From assembly GCA_977006965.1 (NCBI GenBank), contig OZ345378.1:1612001-1676000 (forward strand): a DNA stretch of 64,000 nucleotides, given 5' to 3'. The notes under the pieces are model-generated. The model made no database searches. It was not told the origin of the DNA and saw only the letters and a program-made list of their open reading frames with translations. The stretch is from Phymatolithon calcareum (taxonomy: Eukaryota; Rhodophyta; Florideophyceae; Hapalidiales). Below, piece after piece: positions 52,650 through 61,751 of this stretch (position 1 is its first letter; each line of letters opens with the position of its first letter). The position numbers were made by a program, and so were the translations under genes.

Positions 52650-53684
52650 ATGGTTCGCTTCACCTCCGTCGCGGCATTTGCCGCCGTTCTCGGTCTTTCT
52701 GTATCCTTCCCAGTCGTTCGCATGGCTGTCTCCCCAGAACCGTATCTGTTTTTCCTCGAAGCCACTCCCGCATCATCATGGACACCGTATCCGTCGATCA
52801 CCCCGGGGGCATCAAGGATCCCGCGTGCTCCACCAGGCGTCACACCTGGTGCATCCCCATCTGTGAGTGCCTCCGTCGCCCCTGAGCCGCCGACGGTCAC
52901 TCCAGGTCTCGTCCCTGGTGACACTCCTACTCCTGCCTCTCAGGCTGCACCCTCCCAGAGTGCGCCGGGCCCAACTGGCACCCGTTCCATTCCCTCATCG
53001 GCCCCGGGCACCTCCCCGGCCTCTAATGCTGATGCCGGATCTGCGTCTGTCCCGGGCTCGTCTCCTGTGGTCTTCCCCAACGAGCCTTCACTCGCTGAGG
53101 CCTCTCCCCTCGCTGAGGCGACCCCGGGTTCGGCTCCGACGAGTGCCCCCGTTTGCTTCCCGGCCCGTGCCACAGTGGAGCTTGAGAACGGATCGCGCAA
53201 GACGATGGAGCAGATTCAGCTTGGTGATCGCGTCAAGGTTGCCGATGGCGTCTTCTCCGATGTCTTTATGTTCACACATAAGCTTTCCGAGGTTCTGCAT
53301 GAATTCGTGTCTATCAAAACCAACACTGGCGCGGCTCTTTCTCTCACTGAAGGCCATTATCTTTATGTTAATGGCCACCTTTCCCCGGCTCGTGTCGTCA
53401 AGTCGGGAGATGCCCTTGAGCTCGGTGATGGATCTAAGACTGTTGTAACAAGCGTTGAGATTGTGAAGGCTCGTGGTCTGTTCAACCCGCAGACCACTCA
53501 CGGAGATATCATCGTTGACGGTGTCAAGTCGTCCACGTACACCACTGCTGTCACTCCAGGTGCGGCTCATGCGCTTCTCGCACCTGTTCGATCGATGTAT
53601 GAGCGCTTTGGACTCACAAGCGACTTTTTGGACGCCGGATCTGCTCGACTGGCTTCGATGGTTGCTCGTGTGCTTTCGAACTAA
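52650..53684 (+). CDS. secreted Hint-domain (Hog) protein with long Pro/Ser/Ala-rich linker
   Basis: 344 aa, single exon. A signal peptide covers about 1-19 (MVRFTSVAAFAAVLGLSVS). Residues 30-165 are a Pro/Ser/Ala/Thr-rich disordered linker, possibly O-glycosylated, with SPA and TPG motifs. Hint starts at Cys169 (CFPARATVEL) and includes GDRVKVA, FTHKL, LTEGHYLYVNG and NPQTTHGDIIVDG, ending near 340. It is the most divergent of the simple Hint genes: ARATVE replaces GAATVE and the C-terminal GESVIA-type tail is absent. The start ATG at 52650 is the first in frame and gives the signal peptide directly. Confidence 0.92.
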   Translation: MVRFTSVAAFAAVLGLSVSFPVVRMAVSPEPYLFFLEATPASSWTPYPSITPGASRIPRAPPGVTPGASPSVSASVAPEPPTVTPGLVPGDTPTPASQAAPSQSAPGPTGTRSIPSSAPGTSPASNADAGSASVPGSSPVVFPNEPSLAEASPLAEATPGSAPTSAPVCFPARATVELENGSRKTMEQIQLGDRVKVADGVFSDVFMFTHKLSEVLHEFVSIKTNTGAALSLTEGHYLYVNGHLSPARVVKSGDALELGDGSKTVVTSVEIVKARGLFNPQTTHGDIIVDGVKSSTYTTAVTPGAAHALLAPVRSMYERFGLTSDFLDAGSARLASMVARVLSN

Positions 53685-55795
53685 TTTTTATTTCCACTCT
53701 GTATATCTTAAGAATGTCGAAGTGTATAGCTCTTTTCGGTGTAGCTTGAAATAAACCAATTGGGCATTGATCATACAATATTATATCCCAGTCTTTAGTT
53801 TTTTTATTCTCAAATTGAACGTGCTAGACAATGCAGTCAATTCTATAGTAAAATACATCGCAACGATGTGTACAAATACATCTGCAAATTAGTTTAATTA
53901 GTCTATGCTTACATTGGATTGCCTAGTGTCGCCGCTGCCCATCTTGGAAACCAGTACTGGAGAAGACCGTGTTTCGGTTTTTTCCTTTTTCCGTTGCCTG
54001 CTATTGCAATACTAGAAGGGAATTAGGACATAAACGCATCTATCCGAGCAGCGTCGATCTATGTCCACACTTTGTATAAGTTTCGGATCTTGGTTTACCT
54101 GTGCATGTCCGGAAATGTCTTCATAGTACGCCTAGCGAAAAAAAACCTTGTCTGTTCTTGAATTCTGGACGTATAGGTCTGAAGCTGCTGGGTCATCATG
54201 CCTAGCCCACTGGCGGGACGAAACAGATTACAGCAATGTGACGCATTACGCTTTTGTAACTTCCTTAAATTGGAAGAGGTCGGTGGTAACGATGATAGAG
54301 TGGCAGGAAGCGAAGACACCTACTTAAAATCGTTCAAATGAGTGGCTGCCTGTGGTCATCTACTGAAAGTGTGTATGGCCTCGAATGGGGCAACGTAGGA
54401 ATCTGTTCTTTTTACTGGGCACGGTCTGTATTGACTTCAATATTGAATGTGCTAGACTTCACCGGAGAATGGGCCGACCGGAGCGAATCTTAACAGAACG
54501 TGTACGGATAGTAAATAATATATGCTGTCTGTATGGACTTGCAGACAGCTGAGGTTGCAAAGCATGATTACATTCTCGAATCTAGGGGGTTTCAACGCTA
54601 AGAGCATTGCATTGTTAACAACGTGGGATACAGTACCGGAGCAGATACGACCAGTGTACAGTGCTGTACAGCAATGTTTGATATTCGAGGCTCCGTACTG
54701 GGCACGTAATCCATATACCAGCACCCCAGGAATACTAGCTTCATCATGAAGATCCTTCATCGGTGTCCTTCATCGGTGTCGCTTTGCGGCATCGTCATCA
54801 TTCTCCCCAACTGGTAACAATCGTTATACATTGCAGCGCACCACGATTTTACGTCCGCGTCTGCCGGCCAGGTCCTCCAGTTTCTCCTACTGTACTGTAC
54901 TGTGCTGTACAGCTCTTGACTTATGTCAACATAAACCTTGACATCGTTCGGTCTGGACAGTTGAAAAAGATTGGTCAGTTGCGTAAGTCCCCAATGAAAT
55001 TTTGAAAAATGCTTGAATTCAACCCTTTAAAATGAGCAGCATCTTACATACAGTTTCTAGCTTCGACTGGCGTCGATATTTAGAAAATTCTAGACACGTG
55101 AAAGAGTTTGTCATATTCCGCCTCTTTTTCAGTGTTGTCTCCTGTGTCTAGTATGAGGCGGCGCAATTTATTTTGAAAAATACAAATCCAACTCTATCAT
55201 ACAGTCCAGCAATGGCGGACACGCCGACGGCCAGCACAAATTCTAAACAAACACGTCAAACCGCCCGAATAGCTGGCCCGCGATTTTTCGAGTGTATGAA
55301 ACAGTGTTTCAAAAATAAAAGTTCCAGGACAATTCCACACTAAAAAGCCGCGTGGCACCTAACTGTTGGTTTTGGACCATGAGAAAATAGAACATGTGCG
55401 CAGTTTTTTGGCGGCCTAGGCCGCTCTTTTGTGCCAAATTGACTTTTGTCCCTCTTGCAAGCCACGGCACGGTGCACATCGAGAGACGCTTGATCGGTCG
55501 AGTTTTGTGTTCTCCCATTCGTGTTCTGCGGCCGTAACGGATTCGTGCCATTTTATGAAACTCACGGGCGTCCGTCGCGACTTTCCCGGCAACGGGTCCC
55601 CCGTGAAAATCCAAACTTTTGTATAATTTTTCTCGCTGGTGTACGGTTCCATTACACATGGACACCTCCGCTGGGTTGAGATTTACAGTCGCTGCAGTAT
55701 AAAACCTGACGGATCGGCTCATGATTTCCTCGTGCAGCACACACCCCCCCGCTCTTCAATTCACTAGGTCCCCATCTCAGCTGCAAGCACTCACA
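53685..55795. other. intergenic, promoter of a Hint gene at its end
   Basis: 2.1 kb. Holds a duplicated CCTTCATCGGTGTC near 54753-54780, a run of TACTGTACTGTACTGTGCTG near 54892, and the TATA box at 55698. No other gene is supportable. Confidence 0.5.
55698..55704 (+). promoter_or_regulatory. TATA box (TATAAAA) of Hint gene at 55796
   Basis: Perfect TATAAAA 98 bases before the ATG. Confidence 0.6.
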
Positions 55796-56449
55796 ATGGC
55801 CTTCTCCAAGCTTTCTCTTACTGCCCTCGCCCTCGTTCTCTTCACCGCATCCGCAGTGAATGTTATGGTTACTATGGAGCCGGAAGTCACACCAGGGCCG
55901 CAGGAACCCATCTGTTTTCCAGGTGCCGCGACAGTTGAGCTTGAGTCCGGAGCTCGCAAGCAGATGTCTGATCTCACCGTCGGTGACCGTGTGAAGGTCG
56001 GGCCTTCCGAATTCTCGGAGGTCTTCATGTTCACGCACAAGATGTCGTCCGTCAAGAACAGTTTCGTCACCCTGTCCACGGAGTCTGGTGCCAAGCTGTC
56101 CCTCACCTCCGGTCATTATTTGTACGTCTCCGGCAACCTTGTTGCTGCCCATACTGTGAAGGTCGGTGACTCTGTGGAGCTTGCTGATGGATCTGTTTCC
56201 CGTGTCGCCGAGGTGACCACTGAGAGGTTGACTGGTCTCTACAATCCGCAGACTGTCCAAGGAGATGTGATCGTCGATGGTGTGCGTGCCTCTACCTACA
56301 CCACCGCTGTCGCGCCGCAATTCGCTCATGCCGCACTTTCTCCGCTCCGTGCGGCGTACGAACGCCTCGGGTTCGCAAGCAAGCTCTTCGACAATGGTGC
56401 CGATCTTCTTGCATCCTTCACCCCGAAGGGTGAGAGTGTCATTGCCTAA
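55796..56449 (+). CDS. secreted Hint-domain (Hog) protein, minimal form
   Basis: 217 aa from the ATG at 55796, chosen because it starts a signal peptide (MAFSKLSLTALALVLFTASA) just after a TATA box. The frame itself is open 75 bases upstream. Only ~19 residues separate the signal peptide from Cys40 (CFPGAATVEL), so there is almost no cargo. Hint features are GDRVKVG, FTHKM, LTSGHYLYVSG and NPQTVQGDVIVDG (Gln where relatives have His), ending FTPKGESVIA. Very close to the gene at 49434 apart from the linker. If it self-cleaves, the released peptide would be ~20 residues after signal removal. Confidence 0.93.
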   Translation: MAFSKLSLTALALVLFTASAVNVMVTMEPEVTPGPQEPICFPGAATVELESGARKQMSDLTVGDRVKVGPSEFSEVFMFTHKMSSVKNSFVTLSTESGAKLSLTSGHYLYVSGNLVAAHTVKVGDSVELADGSVSRVAEVTTERLTGLYNPQTVQGDVIVDGVRASTYTTAVAPQFAHAALSPLRAAYERLGFASKLFDNGADLLASFTPKGESVIA

Positions 56450-58225
56450 GTTGTGTACGTTTTTCGTGGTTGTAATTGCTAATCGTTTGTCATTGCAGGG
56501 ATATATTGAACTGGTGATTTCTCGAAAGGCCCAGTTTTCGGGGCAATGCTATCGCTAACTCCGACCAAGGAGAAGTTTATGCTAATTTTTGACCTCATTC
56601 ATTTATAGATAAAGGATGAATTGAATTACTGCTACTGTTCGTGTTCGTAAATTTGCTTTTTCGTATGGCAGTGTTGTACGAATACTCCAGGTACATGAGG
56701 CGTATTGCGTTTCCTATCAAATCTGAGACAGTGCTGGACGAGTATCATCTGTGAAGACTCCGAACTAGTTTCGGCTTCGTTCACGCACACCCTTTATCAT
56801 TTATATCGACCATTCACACAGTACAAACATCAATGTTATTCTCTGTCGCCAGTACGTTGACAGTGACCCAAGGCCCCTCTGCTGCAATTCATCGAAGGAG
56901 CAGCCAGCAAACTTTGGTGCCATTTCAGAGAGTGTGGCTGCGGGCAACGTGCACGATTTAGTGTGGAAGCGAATTTGTCTGACTTTCGAGAGCTGCCCTC
57001 TCGACAGGTGGTTGATCGATACCTCCCAAGGATATACGTCATTTCGTCAGCTTCGACATACAGCACGAATCTTGTCCTCTTCGTGTATGTATACCTCTTT
57101 GGGCAGGCACCAACACCTCAGCATTATAGATTGTCAGAGGTTAGCAATGACTCAATGCAAATTTTTAACTCGTTTTCTCGCTAGAACTGCACATTTTAAT
57201 GTACAGTTCCTGCGGAGATACAGTAAGATTGCCTGGGGAAGACCGGACCAGGAGATCATGCTGACGGTCAAATCTTTGCTGTGATTGCCAATTTGAGCAT
57301 TCTCTATCATAACGAATGCAGAGATTGCAGTTTCACTATTGTGAGAATTTGAGCGTAGAAATATTGGGAGAAAAGAGCTGCAAGGATTCAAGGAAGAGCT
57401 TCAGGTTTTGACTTGCAGCGCCGACAACAACATTGTGTGCCAAATCAGAAACGACAGGGCAAAGAAGATAGATTTTCAGTTATTTTTGGGGCCCTGGAAG
57501 CAGAAGAGACTCTCATGTATGGACAGCAGCGTGCTGTCACAGCACCATGAGCACTGAAAATAAAATCGCATCTTTTTTGCTGGCTTATAGATTACTGTAC
57601 TCCTTTTCCGGAAAACTTTGCCGTACTGTAGCACATGGTTGAAATATATAAATGCTAAAAGGTCTTCCTTCAAACCTTATCGATATGTTACTGGAGCAGC
57701 ACGTTCTCAAACTTATCCAAGAAAAGGCGAAAGAAACCCAAAAATATGTCAATGACTGCCTCTACGCTTGCAAAATCACTGCTTTTGTAAGTAAGATAGA
57801 AAGATCATCACGATCGTTCTGTCTTACCGATGCTTCCTGGCCGAGGATCTGGCAGTAAAGATAAAAGCATATCATATGCTTTTATCTTCCTTGACGCGTG
57901 CTGTGTGACAAAGTGTGACTGTCATACCTTGGTCACGATAAGGCGAAGGCCTGGGGCCAATTAGCGACGATGATCGTCGCTGACTGGCCCCCAGCTTATC
58001 ATACAGTGTAGTATGATACTTGTTATCATTCGGGACAGCTGTCTCATGTGCACTTCGGCAGTACTCGGCGTCTGTGCGCCGCCTTCCTGCCGGCCGGAGA
58101 GCGGGATCTCCCAGCGCTTCTCACGCAGCGAAGTACCGAAGTTGACGTTATTATCTATGCTATCATGTCCAGCCTTTTGTCCGATCAATTGCTTCAGCAT
58201 CACGCAGCGCACTTCGGTGCCGCGA
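56450..58225. other. intergenic, rich in palindromes
   Basis: 1.8 kb. No gene is supportable. An AACTG-ACATT palindrome lies near 57185-57210. A repeat shared with ~41690 lies near 57350-57405. Four consecutive palindromes occupy 57787-58017 just before the isomerase gene. Confidence 0.5.
57787..58017. repeat. series of four palindromes
   Basis: In order: GTAAGATAGAAAGATC pairs with GATCGTTCTGTCTTAC (about 57787-57826). At 57858-57888 a perfect 15-bp arm flanks one central base. At about 57950-57993 CTGGGGCCAATTAGCGACGA pairs with its near complement. At about 57999-58017 ATCATAC pairs with GTATGAT. Stem-rich DNA upstream of the isomerase; origin unknown. Confidence 0.82.
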
Positions 58226-58921
58226 ATGTCAAGCCGTGATACTATGTTTGCCGTGAAGGTGTGTGGTGTAGCGTCGGTGGAAGATGCAATTTTGATCGGA
58301 AATCTAGCTCGAAAAGAGCTTCCGCCGTCGTTCGACCTCCTTCTCGGGATGATTCTTTGGCCACGTTCCAAGCGATCAGTGCGATATTCCGTCGCAAAGG
58401 ATATTGCCAAAGCCGCGAAAAGTTTTGATATGAAACCCGTCGCCGTTTTTGTCGATGAGTCCCGCGATGACATCCTGAGATGCTGCGACCAATGTGACAT
58501 TCAAGTTGCACAACTTCACGGTGAAAAATCCCGAAAATCGGTCGCCGCGAACAATTTTCCCTCTTCCCTAGCGTGGATTGACGTGGTTGACGTAAGTTCC
58601 GCTAACCCCAAGACAGATGGTGCACAAAGAGACATGTTGGACCCCACATCAGGGCCAATATGGACAATTTACGATGCACCAGGAGGAGGAACCGGAAAGC
58701 CTTTCGACTGGAAGAGCTTTACTCCGCCGAATACACCGTGGTTACTTGCCGGCGGCTTAGATCCGGATAACGTGTCGACGGCAATATCTTTGTTGAGACC
58801 AACGGGGGTTGATGTGGCATCTGGGGTCACAAAAGCCGACAAGGTTCGAAAGGACGAAGATAAATTGCGGTTGTTTTTTCAAAACATTGCAGGTGCTCAA
58901 GTGCGAAGACATGAAGTGTAA
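58226..58921 (+). CDS. PRAI/TRP1: phosphoribosylanthranilate isomerase (tryptophan synthesis)
   Basis: 231 aa from the ATG at 58226. Catalyses the Amadori rearrangement of N-(5-phosphoribosyl)anthranilate to CdRP, the third step of tryptophan synthesis. Family signatures in order along the TIM barrel are VKVCGV (catalytic Cys), PVAVFVDE, VAQLHGE, YDAPGGGTGKPFDW (catalytic Asp and phosphate-binding loop), LLAGGLDPDNV and GVDVASGV. The frame is open back to an ATG at 58013, and the extra 71 residues (Ser/Cys/Pro/Arg-rich) could be a plastid transit peptide as in plants. However that ATG lies in palindromic DNA, so the shorter start is preferred. It stands alone, not fused to other trp enzymes. 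Confidence 0.9.
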   Translation: MSSRDTMFAVKVCGVASVEDAILIGNLARKELPPSFDLLLGMILWPRSKRSVRYSVAKDIAKAAKSFDMKPVAVFVDESRDDILRCCDQCDIQVAQLHGEKSRKSVAANNFPSSLAWIDVVDVSSANPKTDGAQRDMLDPTSGPIWTIYDAPGGGTGKPFDWKSFTPPNTPWLLAGGLDPDNVSTAISLLRPTGVDVASGVTKADKVRKDEDKLRLFFQNIAGAQVRRHEV

Positions 58922-59355
58922 TGGAGAATTGATGATGTCTATTTTAAGGTCATGAGCGCATCTGGTGTCGGAGAAAACGGTTCGGTAAGTTTCTGATGAA
59001 TCTGTTTGTGGACTTATTCAGCATCGCTGTGTGTACCGGATTCATGCTATTTATCCAAGCAGAGAACCTGGAAGGATGTCAGATGCAAGATTACTACGCG
59101 ATTGGGTCGGACTTATGTACGCGCTAATCAATCTTCACGATGATTTGTCGCTCCGCCGCGCGAACACTCACCGTTGAGAGTACTTTTTCTTCTTGTCAGG
59201 GAAAGCTAACCAACCTGTTGATCGTTTTGGCTCATGAACAGATTCGACGCTCCAAAAGCAATTTTTTATTGTCAAGTACTGTATAAGGCGCACCTTCGGT
59301 TGGTAGAAGTACGTAGATAGAAAATACGTAGGCATATAATGTCGACGATCATTCA
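58922..59355. other. intergenic, convergent 3' ends
   Basis: About 430 bp between the isomerase and hydrolase stop codons. No gene is seen. Confidence 0.5.
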
Positions 59356-60246
59356 TCATTCTAATCCTGTGTTTGTCCCATCAAAAAAGTCATTCACCGC
59401 CAGTGCGCACCGATACCCAAATCTTTGCAGCAATAAATGCGGCCCATGAAGCACCTCAACCCAGCCAACATCACGCCTCGCCTGCCTCATTTTCTTCGCA
59501 AGCGCGGTGCTACCAACGACGGGGTCCGCTGCTCCACAAAGGAATAGAGTACGATCGCCCTGAACGAGATGCGGGGACCGCCACCGATGCCATGAATCCT
59601 CCGTGAGACAGTCTTGCAGACGTGCAGCCATGACGGACGGCGTAACTCCAGCTCCCGCCATTTGCACAGTACGCATGTTCGGTGCATCACCGCCGAGCAA
59701 GAGTTGACTGGCGAGCCAAGCAGGTGGTGGTCGTTCGAACAAAACCTCTGGAAAAAGCCATGCCTGTCCCCGGAATATACGTGGCCCTGGCGGTGCCGCG
59801 AAGCCATTCACGTGGACCTGACCGAGCAGAATGCCGGGCACATTGCCGTCTTGAAGACGAAATCCGACGTGCGCCGAATAAGACTGGCATACTACAATGT
59901 AGCCTCGAGGATCGCCTTCGAATTCAGACAGATAGTCTGACACGACAAATTGACGTAAATCGTCGAATGTGAGATGTGTTGTTGTGGGGTATTGCACCTT
60001 CACCACTTTTCGAGAGATGTCTTCACGTTGCAAGCCGGCTGCAAAATCTTCGAGCAGCACCCCGGACCCGTCCATCCCGGGCAGAACGACGACGTGCGGG
60101 CGCTTGTTCTGTGCGGTAGCCACGATTTGAGGAGTGTCATTCTTTGGAATGTATGTCTTGGTTATCTTCCTGTTATGTCTGGAAAAATGGGGCGGTTGGA
60201 ATGTAAAGCATGGAATGCCGAACGCTGGAAGGGGACTCATCTGCAT
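59356..60246 (-). CDS. alpha/beta hydrolase (esterase/lipase-like)
   Basis: 296 aa, single exon. The oxyanion-side motif is LPGMDGSG (55-62). The nucleophile elbow is C120-Q-S122-Y-S, a variant of GxSxG. Later come LFLCGAADPVV with the probable catalytic Asp241 and LHGPHLLLQ with the probable His270. The LPGxDGxG plus xxSxS pattern is found in cyanobacterial and plant esterase/lipase-like hydrolases. Residues 1 to about 45 are basic, with few acidic residues, and might target an organelle. Substrate unknown. The missing first Gly of the elbow (Cys instead) is unusual but tolerated in some families. Confidence 0.85.
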   Translation of the reverse strand: MQMSPLPAFGIPCFTFQPPHFSRHNRKITKTYIPKNDTPQIVATAQNKRPHVVVLPGMDGSGVLLEDFAAGLQREDISRKVVKVQYPTTTHLTFDDLRQFVVSDYLSEFEGDPRGYIVVCQSYSAHVGFRLQDGNVPGILLGQVHVNGFAAPPGPRIFRGQAWLFPEVLFERPPPAWLASQLLLGGDAPNMRTVQMAGAGVTPSVMAARLQDCLTEDSWHRWRSPHLVQGDRTLFLCGAADPVVGSTALAKKMRQARRDVGWVEVLHGPHLLLQRFGYRCALAVNDFFDGTNTGLE

Positions 60247-60612
60247 TTCCTACCCAAAACTTCCTGAAAGCTCTCAATCATGGCATTGAATAGTTAAGCG
60301 GTTTTGCTTTTCGGGAATTGGCGAGAAGGCACTTGTTCTGTTCCTGCACCCGCGGCATCCGATGACTAAACTCAGGCAGCACTTCAGCTCGAGCTGGAGA
60401 TTTTGTCACGAGATGTGACAGCTGTGCAATGTCACACTTTTGTGAACCATGCAATGCTGAACACTTGGCCACGGGTCATACTCAACCTGTGCTCGATCTC
60501 ATTCCGCGGATCAATGAATGATGATGCACGTGAACCTGGTGGATGGCGATCCACGTTCAGCAATAAAGCCACTCGAACACAGTTCGGCATGCTCCAAGGA
60601 ACAGAAAGACGG
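60247..60612. other. divergent promoter region, hydrolase and DapB
   Basis: About 370 bp shared between divergently transcribed genes. The reductase frame is open through part of it (from 60403), but the transit peptide begins at 60613. No TATA box is evident. Confidence 0.5.
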
Positions 60613-61599
60613 ATGGCGTTCGCATCAGTTCCTTTCCGATTCTTAGGTTCAAGTGCAAGCTATTGGTGCTCTCCTCATCGTTCTCGTTGTAGTGTACGCG
60701 TTCGTTCCCCACAACGTGAATTCCAGCTAAGAATGGCCACAAATCCGAACCCCGAAAAACTTGCCGTCATGGTCAACGGTGTTCCGGGAAAGATGGCGTC
60801 CGCCGTCGCACATGAAGCCGTGCATCGTGGGCTTCAGCTCGTCGACGAGGCTCTAACTGGGGACGGAGTATCTGTCAATGAGGTACGGCCGCATCCAGAC
60901 GGTCCGCAAGTGAGATTGTTTCCCCCCACAGCGCACGCAGAATGCCTCAAGCGCATCAAAGAGCGTTATCAGCGATTGATCGTTGTGGACTACACCCATC
61001 CTTCTGCCGCGAACCCGAACGTTGAACGGTATGCCGAGGCGGGACTATCATTTGTAATGGGCACGACGGGTGGTGATGAGGCTAAAATGCGCAGCGCAGT
61101 GCAGGCTACTAGCGGTGTGTACGCCGTCATTGCGCCGAACATGGGGAAGCAGATCGTCGCTTTTCAGGCGATGATGGACATGATGGCAGAGCAATTTCCT
61201 GGCGCATTTGCCGGATACACGCTTTCTGTCACTGAGTCGCATCAGGCTACTAAGGCTGATACTTCGGGAACTGCGAAGGCTGTCATAGGTTCGTTTCAGA
61301 AACTCGGACTCGACTTCGATGTCAGTCAGGTCGACAAGGTTCGTGATGCACATCGCTCTATGCAGGATATGCATGTACCAGGAAAGTTTGTTTCCACCGG
61401 GCACGCGTTCCACACATATCGTCTCAAGAGCCCGGATGAAACTGTTTCCTTTGAGTTTCAGCATAACGTGTGCGGCCGGGCGTTCTATGCAGCCGGTACT
61501 ATCGATGCTGTGCAATTTCTCGACAGGATGCGAACGGCGGGGGATGAGAAGAGAGTGTTCGACATGATTGACATTCTTCGAGCTGGATCCATGTCATAA
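60613..61599 (+). CDS. DAPB: 4-hydroxy-tetrahydrodipicolinate reductase, plastid plant type
   Basis: 328 aa from the ATG at 60613, chosen because it begins a Ser/Arg-rich, acid-poor transit peptide (MAFASVPFRFLGSS...). Reduces the dipicolinate intermediate of lysine biosynthesis with NAD(P)H. Features: the nucleotide-binding start VMVNGVPGKM (about residues 51-60), DYTHPSAA, FVMGTTGGDE, APNMGKQIVAFQ, the active-site stretch ESHQATKADTSGTAKAV with catalytic His and Lys, and the C-terminal ETVSFEFQHNVCGRAFYAAGT. The ESHQ version is that of plant enzymes rather than the EIHHRHK of most bacteria, supporting a photosynthetic eukaryote. The frame is open 70 codons upstream, but that part lacks targeting features. 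Confidence 0.93.
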   Translation: MAFASVPFRFLGSSASYWCSPHRSRCSVRVRSPQREFQLRMATNPNPEKLAVMVNGVPGKMASAVAHEAVHRGLQLVDEALTGDGVSVNEVRPHPDGPQVRLFPPTAHAECLKRIKERYQRLIVVDYTHPSAANPNVERYAEAGLSFVMGTTGGDEAKMRSAVQATSGVYAVIAPNMGKQIVAFQAMMDMMAEQFPGAFAGYTLSVTESHQATKADTSGTAKAVIGSFQKLGLDFDVSQVDKVRDAHRSMQDMHVPGKFVSTGHAFHTYRLKSPDETVSFEFQHNVCGRAFYAAGTIDAVQFLDRMRTAGDEKRVFDMIDILRAGSMS

Positions 61600-61751
61600 A
61601 GGGCCCGACGTCACTCTCTTTAGTTAGACTCATTAGCAGTGGCCCTTAGCTACATCAGTTGAAGACCTTACCTTCATTTCTCTTCGCAATACTATACCCC
61701 TGTTTTCAAACCTTAAGGACTTAAGTGAAGATATCTGGGATCTCTATTACT

